Positions 8,901-16,454 of a stretch of 64,000 nt of DNA are shown in pieces. The first letter of the stretch is position 1, and every line of letters begins with the position of its first letter. Below the pieces are notes generated by a model. That model was not told the DNA's origin, did no database searches, and saw only the letters and a program-made list of their open reading frames with translations. Origin of the DNA: Pseudomonas thermotolerans DSM 14292. GTDB lineage: Bacteria; Pseudomonadota; Gammaproteobacteria; Pseudomonadales; Pseudomonadaceae. Where the stretch lies: contig NZ_KB822616.1 in the NCBI RefSeq assembly GCF_000364625.1, positions 20,059 through 84,058 of the forward strand, given 5' to 3'. A program made the position numbers and the translations under genes.

Positions 8901-8930
8901 TTGACAGAATTGTGATCACAAATGCACTAT
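8901..8930 (+). promoter_or_regulatory. Aminotransferase promoter with embedded operator copy 1
   Basis: A perfect -35 hexamer TTGACA lies at 8901-8906 and a weak -10 CACTAT at 8925-8930 (18-bp spacer). The 12-bp perfect palindrome TTGTGATCACAA (8910-8921) fills the spacer, so a bound repressor would block RNA polymerase. The TNGT...ACNA pattern is that of FadR-subfamily operators, and a FadR-subfamily regulator is encoded at 7328-8026. Confidence 0.65.
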
Positions 8931-8958
8931 GTTTCAAAAATAAAACGAGGTGTTCGAA

Positions 8959-10350
8959 ATGACCGCCAGTGGTATCAGCCCCGCCGCCGTCGAGCAGTTC
9001 GCCGCACGCGAGCGCGCCCGCTTCCTGGAACGCAACCCGAAATCCGTAGCCCTTGCCGAACGGGCTCGGCACTCCCTGTACGGCGGCGTGCCCATGCACT
9101 GGATGGCCGACTGGTCGACACCGGTGCCGCTGTTCGTCGAACGCGCCAAGGGCGCGCGCTTCTACGACGCGGACGGTCACGAATACGTGGACTTCTGCCT
9201 GGGCGACACCGGCACCATGTTCGGCCACTCGCCGGAGCCCATCGCCCGGGCCCTCGCCGAGCAGGCCGGCAACGGCCTGACCACCATGCTGCCCGGCGAA
9301 GACGCAGTGGTTTGCGGCGAGCTGCTCGCCCAGCGCTTCGGCCTGCCCTACTGGCAGGTCACCGCCACCGCCACCGACGCCAACCGCTACGTGGTGCGCT
9401 GGGCGCGGGCGATCACCGGACGCAAGACTCTGCTGGTGTTCGACGGCTGCTACCACGGCACCGTGGACGACGCCATGGTCCGCCAGCGCGACGGACGGAC
9501 GGTGCACCGCGCCGGACTGATCGGCCAGGCCTACGACCTGACTCAGTACAGCCGCGCCATCCCCTTCAACGATGTCGCCGCCCTGGAGGCCGCGCTGGCG
9601 GAAGGCGATGTCTGCGCGCTGCTCTGCGAGCCGGCGATGACCAACATCGGCATGGTCCTGCCCGAACCGGGCTTCCTGCAGCAGTGCCGCGAGCTGACCC
9701 GCAAGTACGGCAGCCTGCTGATCATCGACGAGACCCACACCATCTCCACCGGCATCGGCGGCTGCACCAGATTGTGGAACCTCGACCCGGACTTCTTCGT
9801 ACTCGGCAAGCCGATCGCCGGCGGGGTGCCCTGCGGGGTGTTCGGCTGCAGCGCGGCCATGGCCGAGGCGATGAGCGCAGCCCGCCAGCGCGCCAGCCAG
9901 CACAACCAGGGCCACGGCCACAGCGGCATGGGCACCACCCTGTCGGCCAACGCCCTGGCCATGCACTGCATGCGCGCCAACCTCGAAGAGGTGATGACCC
10001 AGGCCGCCTACGACCACATGCTGCCGCTGGCCGCGCGGCTGGCTGAGGGCTTCCGCGGGCTGATCGCAAAACATGGCCTCGAGTGGTCGGTGACCGAGCT
10101 GGGCGCGCGCTGCGAATTCCAGTTCTGCGCGCAGCCGCCGAAGACCGGCGCCGAGGCCGAGGCGGCCTTCCACGACGAGCTGCAGATGGCCCTGCACCTG
10201 TACCTGATCAACCGCGGCATCCTGATCACCCCGTTCCACAACATGACCCTGTGCTGCCCGAGCACCACGGCGGAAGACGTCGACCGGCTGATCGCCACCC
10301 TCGACCAGGGCCTCGGCGAGCTGCTGGCGATTCCCGGAGCAAGGCTCTGA
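8959..10350 (+). CDS. Class III PLP-dependent aminotransferase (glutamate-1-semialdehyde aminomutase-like)
   Basis: A 463-residue fold-type I aminotransferase. The ATG at 8959 is preceded by GAGG at a spacing of eight; an in-frame GTG at 8950 overlaps that ribosome site and is rejected. LLIIDETH holds the PLP-pyridine Asp (about residue 257) and FFVLGKPIAGGVPCG holds the Schiff-base Lys (about 284). The protein resembles HemL-like 'aspartate aminotransferase family' enzymes more than 4-aminobutyrate transaminases. However, hemL proper is normally about 427 residues and lies elsewhere, so this is unlikely to be the heme enzyme. The neighbouring gamma-glutamyl ligase and SDR suggest amine or amino-aldehyde metabolism. 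Confidence 0.85.
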   Translation: MTASGISPAAVEQFAARERARFLERNPKSVALAERARHSLYGGVPMHWMADWSTPVPLFVERAKGARFYDADGHEYVDFCLGDTGTMFGHSPEPIARALAEQAGNGLTTMLPGEDAVVCGELLAQRFGLPYWQVTATATDANRYVVRWARAITGRKTLLVFDGCYHGTVDDAMVRQRDGRTVHRAGLIGQAYDLTQYSRAIPFNDVAALEAALAEGDVCALLCEPAMTNIGMVLPEPGFLQQCRELTRKYGSLLIIDETHTISTGIGGCTRLWNLDPDFFVLGKPIAGGVPCGVFGCSAAMAEAMSAARQRASQHNQGHGHSGMGTTLSANALAMHCMRANLEEVMTQAAYDHMLPLAARLAEGFRGLIAKHGLEWSVTELGARCEFQFCAQPPKTGAEAEAAFHDELQMALHLYLINRGILITPFHNMTLCCPSTTAEDVDRLIATLDQGLGELLAIPGARL

Positions 10351-10543
10351 ACCGCCCTTCCCCGCGCCGGTGGGGAGCCTCCCCGCCCCCCTGCCCCAGG
10401 GGGACAGGGAGGCCCAGCCCGGGCGCAGCACGCCGAACCGCCAGCCCCTCTACCGCCAGGACAGGAGCGGAGCGAGGGGCAAACCGCCCTGCTGGGCCTG
10501 AACTACCCTCTCCCCAGGGGGGAAGAGACGCAAGGACACCACC
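10351..10543. other. GC-rich intergenic repeat-like segment
   Basis: Dense C/G runs with imperfect palindromes (CCCCTGCCCCAGGGGGACAGGG; CCTCTCCCCAGGGGGGAAGAG). It contains GAGGGGCAAACCGCCC, which recurs almost exactly at about 26513-26530 in another intergenic gap. It looks like a degenerate REP-like intergenic repeat. Confidence 0.4.
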
Positions 10544-11911
10544 ATGCAATTCGCCAATCCCCAGGAAGCCCGTGACTTCCTCGCCCGGCACCCCGAGGTG
10601 CGCAGCTTCGAGCTGATCCTCATCGACGCCAACGGTGTGCCGCGCGGCAAGCTGCTGCACCGCGACGAGTTGCTCGCCGTCTACGAGAACGGCCGGCCGC
10701 TGCCCAGCTCGATCCTCGCCCTGACCATCCAGGGCGAGGACGTGGAAGCCAGCGGCCTGGTCTGGGAGGTCGCCGACGCCGACTGCTGGACCTACCCGCT
10801 GCCCGGCAGCCTGACCCTGCAGCCCTGGCGCAACGTGCCCACCGGGCAGTTCCAGGTCAGCATGCACCCCGAACGCGGCCTGCCGGCCACCCCCGCCGAC
10901 CCACGCCATGTGCTGGTGCGCGCCATCGAGCGCCTGAAGGCCGACGGCTACCACCCGGTGATGGCCGTCGAGCTGGAGTTCTATCTGCTGGACCAGCGGC
11001 GCGACACCCAAGGCCGCCCGCAGCCGGCGCTGCAGATGAACGGCAGCCGCCCGCAGGCGCCGCAGGTCTACGGGGTCTACGAGCTGGAGCAGCTGCAGCC
11101 GTTCCTCGACGATCTCTACGCCGCCTGCGAGGCCCAGAGCCTGCCGCTGCGCACGGCGATCTCCGAATACGCCCCCGGGCAGCTGGAACTGACCCTGGAG
11201 CACCGCTTCGACGCCCTCCAGGCGATCGACGAGGGCATCCGCTACAAGCGCCTGGTCAAGGGCGTGGCCAACAAGCACGGGTTGCAGGCCTGCTTCATGG
11301 CCAAACCGTTCGGCGACCTGGCCGGCAGCGGCCTGCACCTGCACGTCAGCCTGGCCGACGAACAGGGCAACAACCTGTTCGCTGCCGAGGACCCGGAAGG
11401 CACCCCGCTGCTGCGCCAGGCGATCGGCGGGATGATGGCCACCCTGCTCGACTCCCTGGCTATCTTCTGCCCCAACGCCAACTCCTTCCGCCGCTTCCAG
11501 GCCAACAGCTACGCGCCCCTGGCCAAGAGCTGGGGGGTCAACAACCGCACCGTGTCCTTCCGCGTGCCCGGCGGCCCGGCCAATAGCCGGCATATCGAGC
11601 ACCGCATCTGCGGCGCCGACGCCAACCCCTACCTGGCCGCCGCCGCGGTGCTCGCCGGCATCCACTACGGCATCCGCCACCAGTGCGATCCCGGTCCGGC
11701 CGTCCAGGGCAACGGCTACGAGCAGGCGCGCGAGCTCCTGCCCACCGACTGGCTCACCGCCCTGCACGCCCTGGAGCGCTCGTCCTGGGCCGAGGAGGCC
11801 TTCGGCGGCGATTTCCTCAAGGTGTTCCTGGCCATCAAGTGGCAGGAATACCGGCAGTTCATGGGCGAGGTGGGCGAGCAGGACTGGCGCTGGTACCTGA
11901 CCCACGCGTGA
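10544..11911 (+). CDS. Glutamine synthetase family protein (gamma-glutamyl-amine ligase type)
   Basis: A 455-residue member of the GlnA superfamily, starting behind GCAAGGACACC. The N-terminal beta-grasp domain (VRSFELILIDANGVPRGKLL) is followed by the catalytic domain with VELEFYLLD, AISEYAPGQLELTL, GSGLHLHVSL, RRFQANSYAPLAKSWGVNNR and EHRICGADANPYLAAAAVLA. It lacks the C-terminal adenylylation-loop context of true GlnA and resembles PuuA/PauA enzymes, which gamma-glutamylate polyamines or other amines. A PauA-like gene sits beside an aminotransferase, an SDR and a GntR regulator in P. aeruginosa as I recall. The physiological amine is not determinable. Confidence 0.85.
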   Translation: MQFANPQEARDFLARHPEVRSFELILIDANGVPRGKLLHRDELLAVYENGRPLPSSILALTIQGEDVEASGLVWEVADADCWTYPLPGSLTLQPWRNVPTGQFQVSMHPERGLPATPADPRHVLVRAIERLKADGYHPVMAVELEFYLLDQRRDTQGRPQPALQMNGSRPQAPQVYGVYELEQLQPFLDDLYAACEAQSLPLRTAISEYAPGQLELTLEHRFDALQAIDEGIRYKRLVKGVANKHGLQACFMAKPFGDLAGSGLHLHVSLADEQGNNLFAAEDPEGTPLLRQAIGGMMATLLDSLAIFCPNANSFRRFQANSYAPLAKSWGVNNRTVSFRVPGGPANSRHIEHRICGADANPYLAAAAVLAGIHYGIRHQCDPGPAVQGNGYEQARELLPTDWLTALHALERSSWAEEAFGGDFLKVFLAIKWQEYRQFMGEVGEQDWRWYLTHA

Positions 11912-12032
11912 TAGAATCTCCGAACGCAGATGTTCGGCCTGATGCGGCTGGGAGCAGCGCAGCGTCGCCCAGCCGCTGTCCCGCGCTTTCCGCCGTGCGA
12001 CCGATCCCCCCTGACCATCAAGGAGTCGCACG

Positions 12033-12512
12033 ATGGAAGCCGGCGCCGCCCAACTCACCATGACCGTCCTGATGACCCCGGACAAGGCCAACTTCTCCGG
12101 CAACGTCCACGGCGGAACCCTGCTCAAGTACCTCGACGAGGTGGCCTACGCCTGTGCCAGCCGCTACGCCGGCAGCTACGTGGTGACCCTCTCGGTGGAC
12201 CAGGTGGTGTTCCGCCAGCCGATCCACGTCGGCGAGCTGGTCACCTTCCTCGCCTCGGTCAACTACACCGGCACCACCTCTATGGAGATCGGCATCAAGG
12301 TGATCACCGAGAACATCCGCGAGAAGTCGGTGCGCCACACCAACAGCTGTTTCTTCACCATGGTCGCCGTAGACGAGCACGGCAAGCCCTGCCGGGTGCC
12401 GCCGCGCGAGCCGAAGACCGCCGAGGAGCGCCGGCGCTTCCGCCAGGGCGAGCAGCGCCGCGCCCTGCGCCAGGAACTGGAGCGCCGCTACCGGGACATC
12501 CGCGATGAATGA
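12033..12512 (+). CDS. Acyl-CoA thioesterase, hotdog fold (YciA type)
   Basis: A 159-residue protein starting at ATG 12033 with AAGGAG nine bases upstream. NFSGNVHGGTLLKYLDEVAYACASRYAG is the acyl-CoA hydrolase hotdog signature, with the catalytic Asn/His-Gly-Gly segment and Asp. VTLSVDQVVFRQPIHVGELVTF forms the central strands, and the C-terminus is a charged helix (RRRFRQGEQRRALRQELERR). The expected reaction is hydrolysis of acyl-CoA to CoA and free acid. A hairpin with an 8-bp stem (CGGCTGGG/CCCAGCCG, about 11947-11976) lies upstream, without a T tract. The stop codon overlaps the pseudogene that follows. Confidence 0.85.
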   Translation: MEAGAAQLTMTVLMTPDKANFSGNVHGGTLLKYLDEVAYACASRYAGSYVVTLSVDQVVFRQPIHVGELVTFLASVNYTGTTSMEIGIKVITENIREKSVRHTNSCFFTMVAVDEHGKPCRVPPREPKTAEERRRFRQGEQRRALRQELERRYRDIRDE

Positions 12513-12872
12513 GCCGGCGGCGCGCCCGTCACGTCTGCCGCATTCCGTTGAAAACGACCGTTCCGAAAGGGGCGCGACAGCCGGGTTGGATGGCCCGCCG
12601 CGCGGCGCCTCCGAGAGCTTCGATGCCCCGCATGCGCCCCTGATCGCCACCATCGCCGTCGGCTTGGCGCTCGCCTACTTCCTCAGCGCCCTGACCACCC
12701 GTCTGCGCCTGGCGCCGCTGGTCGCCTAGCTGATCGCCGGGATCTTGGTCGGCCCCTCATCCCGGCTTCGTCGCCGACAGGGAGCTGTCCCACGAGCTGT
12801 CGGAGATCGGCGTGATGCCGGAGACCGGCCGCGACCTGGTGATGATGAGCGAGCGGAAGATCGCCCCAGGTG
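12505..12872 (+). pseudogene. Decayed, internally deleted Kef/YbaL-type K+ efflux transporter
   Basis: The frame from about 12616 reads HAPLIATIAVGLALAYFLSA, then a second block TTRLRLAPLVA, and hits TAG at 12727-12729 where the family has a Tyr codon (PLV-Y/G-LIAGILVGP). It continues LIAGILVGP, and a 1-base indel near 12754 restores PGFVADRELSHELSEIGVM in the next frame. That segment, normally followed by LLMFGVGL, instead jumps to GRDLVMMSERKIA, which looks like the C-terminal end of the same family (about 560 residues normally). Hence a nonsense codon, a frameshift and a large internal deletion are all visible. Whether ATG 12505 was the original start is uncertain. Confidence 0.75.
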
Positions 12873-12998
12873 ACGGCTCCGTCCGGGACAAGCGACCCCG
12901 GACTCCAGAGCCGCCTGAGCCGCCCGTCCTCCCGGCGGGCCCTTCCCTGGCCGGGCGGCGGTGATAAGCTGGATGCCCCTGTCCCTGACGGAACCGCC

Positions 12999-13427
12999 AT
13001 GCTGACCCTGGGTAACCTGTTCGTCCTGCTGCTGATCGCCACCGCCGGCGCCTGGCTGTGGCATGCCCATGGCCTGCGCGAACGCGCCCTGGAGCTGGTC
13101 CGCCAGCACTGCGCGCGCGCCGACGTGCTGCTGCTCGACGACAACGTCGCCCTGCGGCGCATCGCCCTGGTCCCCGACGCCCGTGGCCGCAAGCGCCTTG
13201 CGCGGACCTACGCCTTCGAGTTCACGGTCACCGGCGAACAGCGCCACCCCGGCAGCATCACCCTGTTCGGCCGTCACCTGGGGCGCATCGAGCTGGCCCC
13301 GCATCCCTTCGACGCCCGGGCCGAGGCGGCGAGCGAACCGCCCCTGGAGCACCCGGCGGCCCGCTCGGCCGCCAAGGTGATCTCCCTGAGCGACTGGCGC
13401 CGCCAGCACGATCAGTGGAATTCCTGA
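12999..13427 (+). CDS. DUF3301 domain protein
   Basis: A 142-residue protein starting at the ATG at 12999 (MLTLGNLFVLLL). One N-terminal transmembrane helix (residues about 4-22) is followed by a basic cytoplasmic domain. GLRERALELVRQHCARADVLLLDDNVALRRI and RTYAFEFTVTGEQRHPGSITLFGRHLGRIEL match the DUF3301 pattern of short membrane-anchored proteins in pseudomonads. The tail AAKVISLSDWRRQH is also characteristic. Function unknown. Its last 16 bp overlap the end of the convergent gene at 13412. Confidence 0.75.
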   Translation: MLTLGNLFVLLLIATAGAWLWHAHGLRERALELVRQHCARADVLLLDDNVALRRIALVPDARGRKRLARTYAFEFTVTGEQRHPGSITLFGRHLGRIELAPHPFDARAEAASEPPLEHPAARSAAKVISLSDWRRQHDQWNS

Positions 13428-13786
13428 TCCAGTAACAGCTGTACCTGACGCCAATCGCCGAGGGTCGCCCCGGTCATCAGCCAGCGCAGCAGCCGGCACT
13501 TGCCGCGATGCCAGCGGCTCGCCCGGCGCTGCCGGTTGCGCTCGCAGCCGGCGGCTAGCCAGGCGGCATCGAAGCCCGCCCAGGCCCCGGCCGGGGTCCA
13601 CAGGTTGGGCCACAGCAGCGGCGCCACCTCGTACAGGTAGATGGCCTCCAGTTCCTCCCGCGGCAGCCCGCTGGCGCGCAGCTCGGCGGCGATCCAGCGC
13701 AGCTGGTGATCCTGCAGCTCGGTGTCCAGCCAGAGGCTGGCCAGCGCCTGCCAGACGCGCAGACGGACGGGATCAGGGCTCGTCAT
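13412..13786 (-). CDS. Conserved hypothetical protein (DUF7079-like)
   Basis: A 124-residue soluble protein beginning MTSPDPVRLRVWQALASLWLDTE. It has helical, Trp-rich composition (LLWPNLWTPAGAWAGFD) and a basic C-terminal third (RRASRWHRGKCRLLRW). I recall small pseudomonad proteins of this kind (DUF7079) but know of no function. Its ATG overlaps the stop of the upstream hydrolase in an ATGA (13783-13786), so the two are translationally coupled and may share a role. Confidence 0.65.
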   Translation of the reverse strand: MTSPDPVRLRVWQALASLWLDTELQDHQLRWIAAELRASGLPREELEAIYLYEVAPLLWPNLWTPAGAWAGFDAAWLAAGCERNRQRRASRWHRGKCRLLRWLMTGATLGDWRQVQLLLDQEFH

Positions 13787-14667
13787 CTCGATTCGCGCCG
13801 CAACAAGAAGTCCGCCACCCGCTGCGCGCTGTCCTCGGGGAACTCCTGCATGAAGCAGTGCCCGCCGGGCACCTGGCGGGCGCTGACGTGCGGGTTGCGG
13901 GCGGTGAGCCGGGCCACCGACCTGGCGACGAAGGGATAGGTGGTCAGGCCGTAGAGGATCAGGCTGGGAGTTTCGATGCGCGCCAGCGACGGCCACAGGC
14001 GCTTCGGGCAGGAGGCGAAGATCTCCGCCTCCCGGCTCGGCCGGCACTTCAGCTCGACGCCGCCGTCCACCTCGACCAGCGCGTGTTCAACGTAGGCCCG
14101 GAGCGCGGCGTCGGTCCAGCCCCGGTAGATGCCGCGACCGTGCAGCGCCTGGTAGGCGGCCTGGCGGTCCGGCCAGCGGCTGCGCCGCGCCGCAGCCCGC
14201 GCCGCCATGCTATGCCGTCGGTGCAGACCGAGCACCTCGGCGAAGCTCATCAGCCCGATCATCGCCGGGGTGAACAGAACCGGGTCGAGCAGCACCGCGC
14301 GGCGGAACAGCGTCGGCCACTTGGCGAGGATCAGGCAGCTCAGCACCCCGCCGAAGCTGTGTCCGCAGGCGAAGCGCGGCACCGAACCGAAGCGCCCGAG
14401 GCCGGCCTCGAAGGCCTCCACCGCCAGCTCGGCACTGCGGTTCCAGCCGCGGAAGCGCCCGCCGTGGTCGCTGTCGCCATGGCCCTGGACGTCGCACAGC
14501 CAGAGATCGAAGTCCGCCGCCAGCAGACGCAGCATGGGCTCGTAGGTGCGCCCGCAGAAGCCGTTGCCGTGCAGGAAGTGCAGCAGCGGCCTGCCGGACG
14601 GCTCGCTGTGCCAGCCACGCAGGGTGAAGCCGGCGGAGGTAGGGTGCGACCAGGGAATCAAGTGCAT
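13783..14667 (-). CDS. Alpha/beta hydrolase
   Basis: A 294-residue alpha/beta hydrolase starting at ATG 14667 (MHLIPWSHPTSAGFTLRG). LLHFLHGNGFCGRTY carries the oxyanion-hole HGNG. ACGHSFGGVLS is the nucleophile elbow GHSFGG (Ser about residue 116), ILYGLTTYPF precedes the expected acid, and PGGHCFMQEFPE holds the catalytic His. It is closest in appearance to small-substrate esterase/epoxide-hydrolase-like proteins. It forms a two-gene operon with the small hypothetical at 13412. The substrate is unknown. Confidence 0.8.
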   Translation of the reverse strand: MHLIPWSHPTSAGFTLRGWHSEPSGRPLLHFLHGNGFCGRTYEPMLRLLAADFDLWLCDVQGHGDSDHGGRFRGWNRSAELAVEAFEAGLGRFGSVPRFACGHSFGGVLSCLILAKWPTLFRRAVLLDPVLFTPAMIGLMSFAEVLGLHRRHSMAARAAARRSRWPDRQAAYQALHGRGIYRGWTDAALRAYVEHALVEVDGGVELKCRPSREAEIFASCPKRLWPSLARIETPSLILYGLTTYPFVARSVARLTARNPHVSARQVPGGHCFMQEFPEDSAQRVADFLLRRESR

Positions 14668-14863
14668 CGAACGGGCCTCGAAACGACTGGGCGCAGTGTA
14701 TCCGAAGCGGGCCGTCCGCTGCAGTGGTCGGGTCGGCAGTACTCGTAGGCGCGGCGCAGCAATCCCCGGCACCGCCGCCCCCGCCATTCTCCCTCCCCCA
14801 GGGAGCGGGGCGTCCGTGCCAGTGACGACCTCCCTGCAGGATCGGCACGACCGGAGCCGTCGC
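14668..14863. other. Intergenic stretch with no recognisable gene
   Basis: GC-rich divergent spacer between the hydrolase and kgtP. It contains a short C/G-run palindrome (CTCCCTCCCCCAGGGAG, about 14788-14804). No coding frame with family resemblance was seen. The regulatory elements of kgtP begin immediately to its right. Confidence 0.4.
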
Positions 14864-14864
14864 C

Positions 14865-14915
14865 GGCGGAATCCTGCTCACGACCAATCCAGCATCGGCG
14901 GGATTCCGCTCACGA
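14865..14915 (+). promoter_or_regulatory. Tandem upstream activator sites for the sigma-54 kgtP promoter
   Basis: Two 19-bp direct repeats lie at 14865-14883 (GGCGGAATCCTGCTCACGA) and 14897-14915 (GGCGGGATTCCGCTCACGA). They start exactly 32 bp apart, about three helical turns, and 15 of 19 bases are identical. The second contains a near-dyad GCGGGATTCCGC. Their centres are about 116 and 84 bp upstream of the predicted transcription start. The same element, with the same 32-bp spacing, lies upstream of the TAXI gene (27707-27758), next to an NtrC-family regulator gene. Confidence 0.75.
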
Positions 14916-14963
14916 GCCCCGCGACGCCCCCCGAAACCGCTCCATTTCCGGGCTTTGCGCCCC

Positions 14964-14979
14964 TGGCACAGCTCCTGCT
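14964..14979 (+). promoter_or_regulatory. Sigma-54 (RpoN) promoter of kgtP
   Basis: TGGCACAGCTCCTGCT has the -24 GG and -12 GC separated by exactly 10 bases. It differs from the core consensus TGGCAC-N5-TTGC only at the first T of the -12 element. The predicted start is near 14990, giving a leader of about 65 bases. Confidence 0.8.
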
Positions 14980-15055
14980 ACGGCCCCGCCCCCAGGCGCC
15001 GCCGCACAGCGGCCCCCCACAACAACAACCCATCGAGAACGCGTCGAGGAAAGAT

Positions 15056-16363
15056 ATGGATCACGCCGGTACCCTGACTGCCTCTGCAGCACCCCGCACG
15101 ACATCGCAACGCATCAAGTCGATTCTCAGTGGTTCGATAGGCAACCTGGTCGAGTGGTACGACTGGTACGTCTACGCAGCCTTCTCGCTGTACTTCGCCA
15201 AGGCCTTCTTCCCCCAGGGCGACATGACCGCCCAGTTGCTCAACACCGCAGCGATCTTCGCCGTGGGCTTCCTGATGCGGCCTCTCGGCGGCTGGCTGAT
15301 GGGCATCTACGCCGACCGCAAGGGCCGCAAGGCCGCCCTGCTGGCCTCGGTTCTGCTGATGTGCTTCGGCTCGCTGATCATCGCCCTGACGCCCGGCTAC
15401 GACACCATCGGCGTCGCCGCGCCCATCCTGCTGGTGATCGCGCGCCTGCTGCAGGGCCTCTCGGTGGGCGGCGAATACGGCACTTCGGCCACCTACCTGT
15501 CGGAGATGGCGACCCAGGAGCAGCGCGGCTTCTTCTCCAGCTTCCAGTACGTGACCCTGATTTCCGGCCAGTTGATCGCCCTGGCGGTGCTGATCATCCT
15601 CCAGCAGGTGCTGTCCACCGAACAGCTGGAAAGCTGGGGCTGGCGCGTGCCCTTCCTGATCGGCGCCCTGTGCGCGGTGATCGCCATGTTCCTGCGCCGC
15701 GGCATGGAGGAGACCGAGTCCTTCACCAGGAAGAAGGACAAGCCGAAGGAAAGCCTGCTGCGCACCCTGCTGCGTCATCCCAAGGAAGTGCTCACCGTGG
15801 TCGGCCTGACCATGGGCGGCACCCTGGCCTTCTACACCTACACCACCTACATGCAGAAGTACCTGGTGAACACCGTGGGCATGAGCAAGGGCGACTCGAC
15901 CATGATCTCGGCCGCCACGCTGTTCCTGTTCATGCTGCTGCAACCCATAGTCGGCGGGCTCTCCGACAGGATCGGCCGCCGCCCGATCCTGATCGCCTTC
16001 GGCGTGCTGGGCACCCTGTTCACCTACCCGATCCTCAGCACGCTGCATACCATCGAGACCTGGTGGGGCGCGTTCTTCCTGATCATGGCGGCGCTGGTCA
16101 TCGTCAGCGGCTACACCTCGATCAACGCCGTGGTCAAGGCCGAGCTGTTCCCCACCGAGATCCGCGCGCTGGGCGTCGGCCTGCCCTACGCGCTGACCGT
16201 GTCGATCTTCGGCGGCACCGCCGAGTACGTGGCGCTGTGGTTCAAGAGCATCGGCATGGAGAGTGGGTTCTACTGGTACGTCACCGCCTGCATCGCCTGC
16301 TCGCTGCTGGTGTACGTATTCATGAAGGACACTCGCACCCACTCGCGGATGAACCAGGACTGA
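15056..16363 (+). CDS. kgtP: MFS C5-dicarboxylate / alpha-ketoglutarate : H+ symporter
   Basis: A 435-residue major facilitator of the metabolite:H+ symporter (MHS) group. ATG 15056 has GAGGAAAG upstream. [29 protein letters not shown] is the MHS first helix, [18 protein letters not shown] and [13 protein letters not shown] are the two MFS loop motifs, and [19 protein letters not shown] is the fourth-helix signature. Length and sequence resemble E. coli KgtP and P. aeruginosa PcaT/PA5530. In the latter, C5-dicarboxylate uptake depends on RpoN and MifR. The sigma-54 promoter and tandem activator sites upstream fit that control. A strong terminator follows. Confidence 0.88.
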   Translation: MDHAGTLTASAAPRTTSQRIKSILSGSIGNLVEWYDWYVYAAFSLYFAKAFFPQGDMTAQLLNTAAIFAVGFLMRPLGGWLMGIYADRKGRKAALLASVLLMCFGSLIIALTPGYDTIGVAAPILLVIARLLQGLSVGGEYGTSATYLSEMATQEQRGFFSSFQYVTLISGQLIALAVLIILQQVLSTEQLESWGWRVPFLIGALCAVIAMFLRRGMEETESFTRKKDKPKESLLRTLLRHPKEVLTVVGLTMGGTLAFYTYTTYMQKYLVNTVGMSKGDSTMISAATLFLFMLLQPIVGGLSDRIGRRPILIAFGVLGTLFTYPILSTLHTIETWWGAFFLIMAALVIVSGYTSINAVVKAELFPTEIRALGVGLPYALTVSIFGGTAEYVALWFKSIGMESGFYWYVTACIACSLLVYVFMKDTRTHSRMNQD

Positions 16364-16379
16364 TCCCGGCCGCACACGG

Positions 16380-16405
16380 AAACGGGCCCTGCTGGGCCCG
16401 TTTTT
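16380..16405 (+). terminator. Intrinsic terminator of kgtP
   Basis: The stem AAACGGGCCC / GGGCCCGTTT with the four-base loop TGCT is followed by a run of T residues (16401-16405). It lies 16 bp after the kgtP stop. Confidence 0.85.
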
Positions 16406-16454
16406 CGTTGGCCGAAAGAAGTACCTGAGCGCGACTCGAACGCTCGGTAGCGTC

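Noticed and set aside
8854..12127. Very long open frames on the - strand opposite the aminotransferase and glutamine-synthetase-like genes
   Set aside because: Their translations are low-complexity Gln/Gly/His/Ala/Val-rich and mirror the codon pattern of the + strand genes, which carry clear catalytic motifs. Antisense frames stay open by chance at this GC content.
14865..14915. Evenly spaced repeats considered as a CRISPR array
   Set aside because: Only two copies with a 13-bp interval, no cas genes, and the same pair recurs upstream of a second sigma-54 promoter.
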